From assembly GCA_002686885.1 (NCBI GenBank), contig NYYT01000133.1, forward strand, positions 1 to 45,374: DNA of 45,374 nucleotides. The letters are read 5' to 3'. The DNA is from Pedosphaera sp. (GTDB lineage Bacteria > Verrucomicrobiota > Verrucomicrobiia > Limisphaerales > AAA164-E04). Below are positions 25,760 through 33,839 of the stretch, one piece after another; within the stretch, counting starts at the first letter, position 1, and the number at the start of each line of letters is the position of its first letter. The position numbers and the translations under genes are program-made. Below the pieces are notes generated by a model, which was not told where the DNA came from, did no database searches, and worked only from the letters and a program-made list of their open reading frames with translations.

Positions 25760-28618
25760 TCAGTCGTCACAATGAAGGATTTGGCCTTCGTGAAGTTTTT
25801 CCAGAGCCCTCTGAAAGAACAAAGCTTCGGCATCGGGGGATGCATCCGATGGTTTTTCATGGTCTGGATTTTTTGCCTGTTGGATCAAGGCAGCTTTCTC
25901 TCTAGCCTGTCTGGCCACCCGCTCCCTGTCCTGGTAGCGATCAAAGAATTTGACCCCTTCAATCCAGGTCTCCAAGCAGGTGGTGCGTGTGTCCAGGGGC
26001 GAAGCTGACCACAGGGCAAAATCGGCATGCTTTCCCACCTCCAGAGATCCGACCCAAGAATCGATGCGCAATTGTTGTGCAGGGTAGAGGGTGACAAAGT
26101 TCAACGCCTCTTCCGGGGGAGTGTTCCCGTATTTCACAGCTTTGGCTGCCTCGAGATACATGCGCCTGGCCAGATCACTGTCATCCGAATTGAAGGAAAC
26201 CAAAGCGCCTCGCTCATGCATCAAGCTTCCTGCGTAGGGGATGGCATCGATGACCTCAAACTTGTAAGCCCACCAATCAGAAAAACAGGAAGCGCCTGCA
26301 CCATGTGCCGCGATTTCATCAGCCACCTTGTATCCTTCCAGAGCGTGCTGGAGGGTGCCTACCTGAATGCCAAACTGTTCCATCACCCTTAGAAAAACCA
26401 GAATCTCATCTTGTCGGTAGGAGTGGCAATGGATCCAGCGGCGCCCATCCAGGATTTCGACCAGCGTTTCCAGCTCAAGGTCAGTGCGAGGGCGGGGCCC
26501 CTTTCCTTCTCTGAAAGCTTGCCAATCCTGCTGGTAAGTCCGTGCTGCCGTGAAACGGTTTTCATAGAAAACAGGGACTCCCATGCGCGACTGAGGAAAG
26601 CGAGTGGTGCGTTCATCACCCCAATTGGATTGTTTGACGTTTTCTCCCAGCGCGAACTTGATCCCAGCCGGTGCCTCGCGGAACAACAATCCATCCGGAT
26701 CCGCACCCCAACGAAGCTTGATGACCGCATTTTGTCCTCCTATCGGATTGGCGGAACCATGCAAAAGATTGGCGACGGTCAGTCCTCCAGCGAGCTGGTA
26801 GTAGATGTGATCGGTTTCGGAATTAACCACGTCTGCCACCCGCACCATGGCAGTGGAAGGCATGGTGCCTTCATTGACGCCACCCATGATCATGCTGTGG
26901 GAATGGGCATCGATGAGCCCGGGTGTCAGATGCTTGCCGTGGGCGTCAATGACCAGACAGCTTCCAAGATCTCCCTCAGGTAAACTCAGTCCTCGTCCAA
27001 CCTTCACGATATGACCATGCTGAACCAATAAGTCGGCCTCCTCCATGATGCCCATTGGACCACACGTCCAAAGGGTAGCCCCTCGGATGAGTAGGGTATC
27101 CGGACCTTGGCGCGCTGGGCGATCTTCATCGGGGAATCGAGCGATACGCTGATAGATTTGAGTTGCCTGTGAGTTGTCGTCCCCCGTGTCGGCATTTTTT
27201 GAGTCGGATTCTGATGCCTCTTCCTTTGGTGCTTTGTCATCTGAATGGGGATAACGACGACCTTGGACCCAGGTTTCGCGGATGGGCGATTGCGGGTCGA
27301 AGTAATCCCCTTCGACCACGCAGAGATTAGCCAATTTCCCGGGAGTCAGGGTGCCCATTTGATCGGAAAGATCGCACATTTCGGCCGGCACGGTGGTCAT
27401 GCCTGCCAAGGCCGCCTGGGGGCTCAGTCCACGATCAATGGCCTGTCGGAGATGTTTTCGAAACGCCTTGTGATCGCTCAAGCCATGGAGGCTTAGCGCG
27501 ATGCGTTGACCCATGTCATTGAGCCATGCAGGGATTTCGGGTGCCCAATCCCACTGGCGGAGGAGATCCAGCTCCACGGCTTCCCAATCCGCTTCTTCAT
27601 CAAGTTGAGGGGCTTGTGGAAAGCGCATTGGAACAATCCAGGCCGTATCAATTCCGGACACCAGGTCGGGCCGTCTCCATTCCTGACCGCTGGCCACCAG
27701 GATGGGACGGATGCCGAAGGCGTTCGCAATTTGATGGGTTCGGCTTGCCATGAGCACACTGCCTGGCTCGATGAGAAGTCGCGTTTGCCCTGAAAGCACG
27801 GGCAGCAAGGCCTCGAGTGATGGGTCGTATTCGAGCTTGCCCGTTTGCTGGGTTGAGTATTGGGCATTGAGGAGGGTTTGCCGCATCAGGCTCAGGGCCC
27901 CCATGAGCGAGCGTGGGAATTCATCTGCTTGGCTCGAGCGGGTTGTCAAGGCCAGGTGCTGCATCATGAGAGGTTGGACAAGCAAGCGGTTGGGGGAATC
28001 GTTGCCAGTCAGTGAAACAGCCCCACGACCTCGCCAGATTCCCTTTGAAGGGCTGAGCTGCACGGCAGTAAACCCCATTTCCCTCCATTTTTTGCGTTCA
28101 TCGCTTTCAAAGTCCCAGTGGTCGACCACCCGGTAATCTGATCGTACCGTGTGGTAACTGCCTCCGGGGCCCTTTTCGCCTGGATCTTCCTCATCCCCGG
28201 TCATTCCAAAGAAATGCCACGCTCCAGTTGCACGATGCGTGGCATCCTCTTCCGCATGAGTGCGCGTGACTTGAGGCTTCTCTCCTCCGGTTGTCGTCAA
28301 GACGTATGGATCAATGAAGCCGGGATACAGTGTGGTGCCGGTCATGTCCCAGACTCTCGCCCCCGTTGGAGGCGTGAGGTCTTCTTCCACGCGCACGATG
28401 GTGTCCCCTTCGATAATCAACATCGCATTGGTCAAGGTCAGGGAAGGGGAGACGATGATGTTGCCACCCCTCAGGGCGTGGAGTCCGAGAGGCCTGGGTT
28501 CATAGCCTGGAGGTAGTAGGTCTGGCGATGATGCGGCAGCTCCGCTCAGAACCAGCCAAACCATACTCCAGGAGGCCATCGCGAGGAGAGGTTGAGATTT
28601 GAGGAATGTCTTCTGCAT
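25760..28618 (-). CDS. Secreted double amidohydrolase, N-half degenerate
   Basis: ATG 28618 gives 952 residues with a signal peptide (LLAMASWSMVWLVLSGAAAS). Two amidohydrolase units follow one another. In the first (about residues 50-455) the barrel starts YPGFIDPYVL, lacking HxH, and it ends with GTLTPGKLANLCVVEGD. A charged linker (about 460-500) leads to the second unit, which has an intact PGLIDAHSHS (His572, His574), WIHCHSYRQDE, LQHALEGY and SFNSDDSD, so all metal-site elements are present. It ends with VGSLEVGKHADFALW. Only the C-terminal half should be catalytic, cutting amide or related bonds outside the cytoplasm; the substrate is unknown. It is first in a two-gene operon. Confidence 0.85.
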   Translation of the reverse strand: MQKTFLKSQPLLAMASWSMVWLVLSGAAASSPDLLPPGYEPRPLGLHALRGGNIIVSPSLTLTNAMLIIEGDTIVRVEEDLTPPTGARVWDMTGTTLYPGFIDPYVLTTTGGEKPQVTRTHAEEDATHRATGAWHFFGMTGDEEDPGEKGPGGSYHTVRSDYRVVDHWDFESDERKKWREMGFTAVQLSPSKGIWRGRGAVSLTGNDSPNRLLVQPLMMQHLALTTRSSQADEFPRSLMGALSLMRQTLLNAQYSTQQTGKLEYDPSLEALLPVLSGQTRLLIEPGSVLMASRTHQIANAFGIRPILVASGQEWRRPDLVSGIDTAWIVPMRFPQAPQLDEEADWEAVELDLLRQWDWAPEIPAWLNDMGQRIALSLHGLSDHKAFRKHLRQAIDRGLSPQAALAGMTTVPAEMCDLSDQMGTLTPGKLANLCVVEGDYFDPQSPIRETWVQGRRYPHSDDKAPKEEASESDSKNADTGDDNSQATQIYQRIARFPDEDRPARQGPDTLLIRGATLWTCGPMGIMEEADLLVQHGHIVKVGRGLSLPEGDLGSCLVIDAHGKHLTPGLIDAHSHSMIMGGVNEGTMPSTAMVRVADVVNSETDHIYYQLAGGLTVANLLHGSANPIGGQNAVIKLRWGADPDGLLFREAPAGIKFALGENVKQSNWGDERTTRFPQSRMGVPVFYENRFTAARTYQQDWQAFREGKGPRPRTDLELETLVEILDGRRWIHCHSYRQDEILVFLRVMEQFGIQVGTLQHALEGYKVADEIAAHGAGASCFSDWWAYKFEVIDAIPYAGSLMHERGALVSFNSDDSDLARRMYLEAAKAVKYGNTPPEEALNFVTLYPAQQLRIDSWVGSLEVGKHADFALWSASPLDTRTTCLETWIEGVKFFDRYQDRERVARQAREKAALIQQAKNPDHEKPSDASPDAEALFFQRALEKLHEGQILHCDD

Positions 28619-28718
28619 GGTTTGTTGAAGTGAATGGCCGATTCTAGGGACTAAGGCATTCAAGAACCAATCATTTTAGTACCCTTGGGCGAGGGACATG
28701 CCTAGCTATGAGAAGGCT

Positions 28719-29126
28719 TCAATCAAAGAAAGCTGGGCCAAGAATGTGGGTCTTGATCCATGCGGTAGCCGAGGCCTTTTGACCCGAGGCCAGGAGGCGA
28801 CGGATCTTCTGGACGATACGCAGCGCCTTTTCGAGTGAGAGTTCTTTTTGCCTGACCTGCTCCAGGGCCAAGCAAACGAAGGTGCGACACGATTCAGGGC
28901 GATGGGCGTATATACTGCAACACCTCTTCTTGAGCGCTCGACAGGGTTGGATCAGAACATGTCTGCGAGACTCTTCCTCCTCCACCTCAAGCCCCAGGAA
29001 CTCCATGGAATCAGCCTCGCTCGACCCCTTGAGCTCGACATCGGAAAAAAGCGAGCCATCGCAGCACAATCCGCAACGGGTGCACAGGGATGAGGTCTTT
29101 TGATCATGGTCGGATTTTGAGGCCAA
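28719..29126 (-). CDS. YkgJ-family cysteine cluster protein
   Basis: This is a 135-residue cytoplasmic protein. The start is a TTG at 29126, because an in-frame TAG lies shortly upstream and no ATG fits. The cysteine pattern CTRCGLCC, then PCRALKKRCCSIYAHRPESCRTFVC is that of the YkgJ (CxxCxxCC) family, thought to bind zinc or iron. The function is not established for the family. The C-terminal 50 residues are helical (LEKALRIVQKIRRLLASG). It lies about 100 bases upstream of nothing else on its strand except the amidohydrolase operon start's far side, so it is probably expressed alone. Confidence 0.82.
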   Translation of the reverse strand: MASKSDHDQKTSSLCTRCGLCCDGSLFSDVELKGSSEADSMEFLGLEVEEEESRRHVLIQPCRALKKRCCSIYAHRPESCRTFVCLALEQVRQKELSLEKALRIVQKIRRLLASGQKASATAWIKTHILGPAFFD

Positions 29127-29299
29127 TGCGTCATTCTAGAGCCATTGAGGACCGAATGGACAGTCTCAATGATCCTGAGGATATGGAAGTTCAGGATGAT
29201 CCAAGGCGGGGGCCAGGTTTCATGGCCTCACCCGCCATGGATGGCAAGGGACTGATTCTGAGAACCCGTCATCATCTTTACCGTATCGAAGACCGCTAG
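29126..29299 (+). pseudogene. Remnant resembling the end of a PQQ-type beta-propeller protein
   Basis: A 57-residue frame (ATG 29126 to TAG 29297-29299) ends in FMASPAMDGKGLILRTRHHLYRI. This resembles the last blade of PVC-group PQQ/BamB-like propeller proteins, where an ASPA-DGR-hydrophobic-RT-HLYCI pattern closes the protein. The first 30 residues (for example RAIEDRMDSLNDPEDM) are not recognisable, and upstream sequence in the frame runs into the YkgJ gene on the other strand. The simplest reading is the stub of a gene lost by deletion. A genuine small gene cannot be excluded. Confidence 0.45.
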
Positions 29300-29329
29300 G
29301 GCCATGCAGTAGGGATGAGCCCCACGGAT

Positions 29330-32278
29330 TCACCTTCCAGATGTGAGGCCGAACCATTCTTGGTAAATGGAATCAATCTGAAACCCATCGACTCCCTGCC
29401 GGATGAGTGCCTTGATATCTGCCTCCGCTTCCTCATGGTGCCGGTTTGCTGGATAGCGGAAAGTATTGATGGCTGGAAGGACCAACACACCGGCAGCTTG
29501 AAGCTTTTGAATGTCACCGGCTTGAAGTTGGCTGGGTAGACCAAACCAGAAACGGTCGGAAAGCTCCATTCGATCGCCTTGCCTGAGAGCCTTCAATTCA
29601 TCAGCGGTCAGCGTGAATCGGGTGTGCCTGAGATGGCGACGGGTGGCGGGTTCCCCAGTGATGCACAATGAGGCATCCGCCAGTCCATGTCTCACCAGGC
29701 TCTCTCCAATGGTGTGGAGAAACCCTGGGTCCTCCTGGTGAGTCTTCAGGTCGAGCATCACCCCTAGTCCCAGAGACTGGCAGGCGTTCAGTGCTGTCTC
29801 GAGAGTGATGAGCGGTTGATCTCCTATCAGGCTACGCATCGATGTCAATTGTTTGGCAGTCCAATCGATGATCTTCCCTTCACGCCCACAGGCCTTCACC
29901 AAGTCGTGGTCATGGAACACGATCGGGACGCCGTCTTTGCTTTGCTGGAGATCGAGCTCGACCATGTCGTATCCTTCCCGTGCCGCTCGCTCAATGGCCG
30001 TGAGTGAGCCTTCAGGGGAGTCCGAGGTGATCACACCTCCACGATGGGCAATGAGAAAGGGGGTGGCTCGCAAGCCACGGTGTCCTTGGCGAAAATCTGG
30101 AAGTCTTCTGGAAGCCGCTTTTTTCTCAGAGACCCACTGGGCTGCCTCAAAGATGAGCATGGCGGCTTGTCCCCGAGTCAATGAAAGAGATTTCGGTAAC
30201 GACGACGGCCAGGCAAACTCTTCATGTAATAAACCTTTGAGGATTTTTAAGGCTTGAGCATGGCTCACAGGGTTTTCAGGGCGAGCCAGGAGTTCGGTGC
30301 GCGAGTTGGAACCCTCCTTGGAGGCATGTGTGTCGAACGGGAAGAAGGGTTTCGTGGACTGGGAGGAAAGGTCATAAAGGGTCTCGATGTAGGGAAAGGC
30401 CTGGTGTCCTCGCCGCACATCCTGGAAGTGGGCTGCCGTGATGCTCCAGGGTATCTCTAAACCCTCTAGGGCCATTTGGGCAAACGCCCCCATGGTGACT
30501 GGGGCATCGGGTCGAAACCGGTAGGCCTCAAAGTCCAAATCACTGAGGGTATTGGCGGTGCTTTTCAATGGGAATTGTTCGATGGTACGATCGTCCATGG
30601 CGCCTTTCAGGCTGAGGAGTTGCACGGCCTCAAAGCATGGTGCCTCGGCGGCTAAGTCGGTGTAGAAATAGAGTTGGCAACCCTGGCGCACGAGCTCTTG
30701 CTGAATGCTGGCGGTGGGTACTTCGGCGAGTTCGACGCCTTGATCCATGCTCAAGGCGGCTGCGACTCCAGCGGCTTGACCGAGAGCCGCCCAAACGGGT
30801 TCCATGCGTACCGTGCACATGGCCACATGCGTGCTGGAGATGCCGATGGGGAACAAGATACCCTGATGGCTTTTGGGGACCATGACACCGTAGGGGATTT
30901 GGTAAGGGCCTGTCACATCAAACAAATGCAAGGTGCCTTCAGCCGCCCCTTCACCGCTCGGGGGCTCCGGCGAACGTGTTGGGCCTTGAACGTTGTGGGC
31001 ATCGATGCCGTATACTCCAATGGCTACTGAATTTGCGTTTAAGGGGCCCCTGAGACCATTGCCGCGCAGATCCTTGTGAATATCACTCTCGTTGAGGGTT
31101 TCATGGCCCTCGATGCGTCTGCCTTGACGTACGTAAAGTCGGTAGGGAAGGTGGTCATTATCGGTAAACTCATCGTCGGGTAATCCAATCTGTGGCGACT
31201 GACCTTCGGTTTGGATGTAGTAAAGCCACCCCAAATCATATTGGCGGAAGATGGACTCCAGTTCCTTGCGTTCCTCCCAATCAGCCAAGACCCACCGGGT
31301 TCCATGACCCGTGAGATCTCCACCCCAACTGATGCCAAGCAGATCAAACTTGCGATTGGGGATGATGGGCTTTGTGTTTCGATTCCAACGATACAAACTG
31401 GGGTCATACCCTGGGGGTGGCTCCTGGATACGAAAAGGGTGATCTGGGCGGCCGTAATCCTTTCCGGTCAATCGATAGGTGAAAGCCTGGCTGCGGTGAT
31501 CGGGTTCCCCAGTGCTATGTGGAAGAATGGTGTTGGAGGGAACGCCAGCCACATGGCGAAAATAATTTGTGTAGATCCTTCCAGCATGAGGCTCTTCCGG
31601 GGAGCGGGCCTCTCGCCCAATGCGGTAAGGTATCTTGGCAAAGGCTGCCAGATCTCCTTCATAGGTGGCATCGATGATCACTTTGGCACGGTAGGTATGC
31701 TGCTGGCCAAGGTTTCCTTGATTGTCTCGATCTCGGGTGACCACTCCGACGACCCTGTGTCCTTCCATAATGACATCGACAGCGACTTGCTGGAACAAAG
31801 TAGAGATGGATGGGTGTTCACCCACCATTTCACTGTAAATGCGAGCGGCGGTGTGAGGCTCCCATGCTCTGCCTTCGGCAATATTCCACGGACGGTTGGC
31901 GGGCAGGTTCCTATGGGCCTTCACCAGGGGGTCGGAAGCAAGCTCGGTTCGATGATAATCTCTGACTCGCCGACGGAAGGATTCCATGACACCGCTGTTG
32001 GAGGCTGCATACAAATCGTCCATGCGGATGACTCCAGAGGAATGGACGCCTCCCAAAACCGGTGATTGTTCGATGATCAGTATGTCTTTTCCCAATGTGG
32101 CCGCACCAATGGCCGCTGCAATGCCTGCTGGTGTGCCCCCGATGACCAGCAGGTCCACTGCGGCATGGGGCTGGATTGTTGGTTCATCGCCTTGAGCCGT
32201 GTGAAAACAAAGACCTGCAACGATCGATTGAAGAAGGGCGACCAAAGGTAATTTTGAAACGTGGTTCGGGATACCCAT
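29330..32278 (-). CDS. Secreted FAD oxidoreductase - SLH-like - GDPD fusion protein
   Basis: ATG 32278 gives 982 residues with a signal peptide (LPLVALLQSIVAGLC); the frame is open to 32431. Residues about 40-545 form an FAD-dependent oxidoreductase (FAD_oxidored family): LLVIGGTPAGIAAAIGAA binds the dinucleotide, with VIIDATYEGDLAA and the C-terminal VWAALGQAAGVAAA. Residues about 547-742 (encoded about 30053-30640) carry SLH-like elements, FRPDAPVTMGAFAQMAL, HFQDVRRGHQAFPYI and SLTRGQAAMLI. Residues about 743-982 form a glycerophosphodiester phosphodiesterase domain: IAHRGGV, MVELDLQ and FHDHDL supply the His and acidic metal residues, ending GVDGFQIDS. It is divergent from the pectate-lyase-like gene (160-base gap). 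Confidence 0.85.
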   Translation of the reverse strand: MGIPNHVSKLPLVALLQSIVAGLCFHTAQGDEPTIQPHAAVDLLVIGGTPAGIAAAIGAATLGKDILIIEQSPVLGGVHSSGVIRMDDLYAASNSGVMESFRRRVRDYHRTELASDPLVKAHRNLPANRPWNIAEGRAWEPHTAARIYSEMVGEHPSISTLFQQVAVDVIMEGHRVVGVVTRDRDNQGNLGQQHTYRAKVIIDATYEGDLAAFAKIPYRIGREARSPEEPHAGRIYTNYFRHVAGVPSNTILPHSTGEPDHRSQAFTYRLTGKDYGRPDHPFRIQEPPPGYDPSLYRWNRNTKPIIPNRKFDLLGISWGGDLTGHGTRWVLADWEERKELESIFRQYDLGWLYYIQTEGQSPQIGLPDDEFTDNDHLPYRLYVRQGRRIEGHETLNESDIHKDLRGNGLRGPLNANSVAIGVYGIDAHNVQGPTRSPEPPSGEGAAEGTLHLFDVTGPYQIPYGVMVPKSHQGILFPIGISSTHVAMCTVRMEPVWAALGQAAGVAAALSMDQGVELAEVPTASIQQELVRQGCQLYFYTDLAAEAPCFEAVQLLSLKGAMDDRTIEQFPLKSTANTLSDLDFEAYRFRPDAPVTMGAFAQMALEGLEIPWSITAAHFQDVRRGHQAFPYIETLYDLSSQSTKPFFPFDTHASKEGSNSRTELLARPENPVSHAQALKILKGLLHEEFAWPSSLPKSLSLTRGQAAMLIFEAAQWVSEKKAASRRLPDFRQGHRGLRATPFLIAHRGGVITSDSPEGSLTAIERAAREGYDMVELDLQQSKDGVPIVFHDHDLVKACGREGKIIDWTAKQLTSMRSLIGDQPLITLETALNACQSLGLGVMLDLKTHQEDPGFLHTIGESLVRHGLADASLCITGEPATRRHLRHTRFTLTADELKALRQGDRMELSDRFWFGLPSQLQAGDIQKLQAAGVLVLPAINTFRYPANRHHEEAEADIKALIRQGVDGFQIDSIYQEWFGLTSGR

Positions 32279-32438
32279 CTGTGCAGGATGGCCTCCTGCT
32301 TTGAATCTGGCAATACTGGGTCGTGTCTTCTCCTCTTTTAGTCGCCTGTAAGATCCGATGGGCGCGTTTTGAGTTGGAGATGCTTCTGTTTTTCCCTTAG
32401 AAGAATAGTCAGTATTCAAAGCAGCCCACACCTATTGT
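32279..32438. promoter_or_regulatory. Divergent promoter region for the fusion gene and the sulfatase cluster
   Basis: This 160-base gap separates the starts of two divergent genes and must hold promoters for both unless transcription begins further away. TTGGAG near 32373 followed after 17 bases by TTAGAA is the best plus-strand candidate, but it is weak. No operator repeat is evident. Confidence 0.35.
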
Positions 32439-33767
32439 ATGAGATTTAATCTGATTGTCTGTCTGTGTTTCTTAGCGTTGAGTTGCCTCGGCCAAGCTGC
32501 CGAACCGATACTGGCTTTTCCTACTGCCGAGGGCTTCGGTCGTCATGCAGAGGGAGGGAGGGGAGGGAAGGTCCTTTTTGTGACCCATCTGAGGGATCAT
32601 GGGCCCGGTAGTTTGCGGGCAGCTATCGAGGATCCAGAACCGAGAATTGTGATTTTCCGAGTGGGAGGGACCATTGAATTGGAGTCTCCTTTGCGAATCA
32701 CACATCCCTACATCACCATTGCTGGACAGACGGCACCGGGAGATGGAATTTGTCTGCGCAAATACCCTTTAATGATTTCTGCGGACCACAGTGTGATTCG
32801 CTTTCTGAGGGTTCGACTGGGGGATGAAGCAGGGAAACTGATGGATGGGATGGATATCTCTCATGCCAGCCATGTCATCGTGGATCATTGTTCAGTCAGT
32901 TGGACGTTGGACGAAGGGGTCAATACCTATCACGGCACGCATTATGCCACCATTCAGTGGTGCTTGATCTCCGAATCCCTGGATGATTCCCCTTTGCGCA
33001 ATGGCCATGGTTTTGCGGCCTCATTGGGAGGTCAGCATACTTCTTATCACCACAATCTTTTCGCCAACAATGCGGGTCGTAACCCAAGCATTGCGGGCGA
33101 AACGCGTGACCCAACCGTGGCGCTTGATTTTCGCAACAATGCCATATTCAACTGGAAAAAAAGGCGACTCGATGGGCGGCCTGAAAGCATCAATGTCATC
33201 AACAACTACTACAAGGCGGGGCCGGCATCCGAACAACTCCAGAACATCGTCAAAATGCAGTGCCTGGATAATGGTGAGTTTGGAAGATGGTATGTATCCG
33301 GTAATGTGCTTGATCGGTATGGAGCGTTGATCCGGGGTGAAGAGCTTGTCATCATTGATGATCCTGACCATGTGCCTTCCTTTGCCCTGGCTGAACAGCC
33401 CTTGGAGGTGGCCCCGGTTCGAACCGAACCCGCTGAGGTGGCTTTTGAAAAGATACTCAAACGCGCTGGAGCCATTCGACCTGCCCGAGATTCTCACGAT
33501 GCACGTATTGTTCGAGAGGCGCTTAGTGGCAAGACCACTTTTGGTAATGGTATCATCTCTTCACAATCTCAGGTCGGCGGATGGCCTGAGTTGCGTGGAG
33601 GCCAAGCACTGATGGATGCCGACCTGGATGGGATGCCGGATGCATGGGAGCGGCGGTTCAGTCCAAACCGGGGTCTGGAGATGAATGCCTGCGACGATCT
33701 GGATGGAGATGGGTATACCAATCTGGAAGAATACCTCAATCAGACCCATCCCAATCAAAAGGGATGA
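32439..33767 (+). CDS. Secreted pectate-lyase-like polysaccharide lyase
   Basis: This 442-residue protein has a strong signal peptide (IVCLCFLALSCLGQAAE). It is a right-handed beta-helix of the pectate lyase (PL1-like) group: AFPTAEGFGRHAEGGRGG, then GSLRAAIEDPEPRIVIF, VDHCSVSWTLDEGVN and the Arg in NAGRNPSIAGE at the expected catalytic position. The last 45 residues hold a calcium-loop pair, DADLDGMPDAWE and DDLDGDGYTNLEEYL, like thrombospondin type 3 or dockerin loops. Such enzymes cut acidic polysaccharides by beta-elimination outside the cytoplasm. It is the first gene of the plus-strand polysaccharide cluster. Confidence 0.88.
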   Translation: MRFNLIVCLCFLALSCLGQAAEPILAFPTAEGFGRHAEGGRGGKVLFVTHLRDHGPGSLRAAIEDPEPRIVIFRVGGTIELESPLRITHPYITIAGQTAPGDGICLRKYPLMISADHSVIRFLRVRLGDEAGKLMDGMDISHASHVIVDHCSVSWTLDEGVNTYHGTHYATIQWCLISESLDDSPLRNGHGFAASLGGQHTSYHHNLFANNAGRNPSIAGETRDPTVALDFRNNAIFNWKKRRLDGRPESINVINNYYKAGPASEQLQNIVKMQCLDNGEFGRWYVSGNVLDRYGALIRGEELVIIDDPDHVPSFALAEQPLEVAPVRTEPAEVAFEKILKRAGAIRPARDSHDARIVREALSGKTTFGNGIISSQSQVGGWPELRGGQALMDADLDGMPDAWERRFSPNRGLEMNACDDLDGDGYTNLEEYLNQTHPNQKG

Positions 33768-33839
33768 GTCTCAAGTGGAACTCTTTAAAGTTTGGAGAAG
33801 GGTTCTTTTTGGGTGCAGTCTCAGCCAAAACGGTGCACG

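Noticed and set aside
31211-32065. Plus-strand open frame of 284 codons
   Set aside because: It is opposite the FAD-binding part of the fusion protein and has no domain features.
33416-33425. GGTTCGAACC, resembling a tRNA T-loop
   Set aside because: It is a palindrome inside the pectate-lyase-like gene; no acceptor or anticodon stem can be folded around it.
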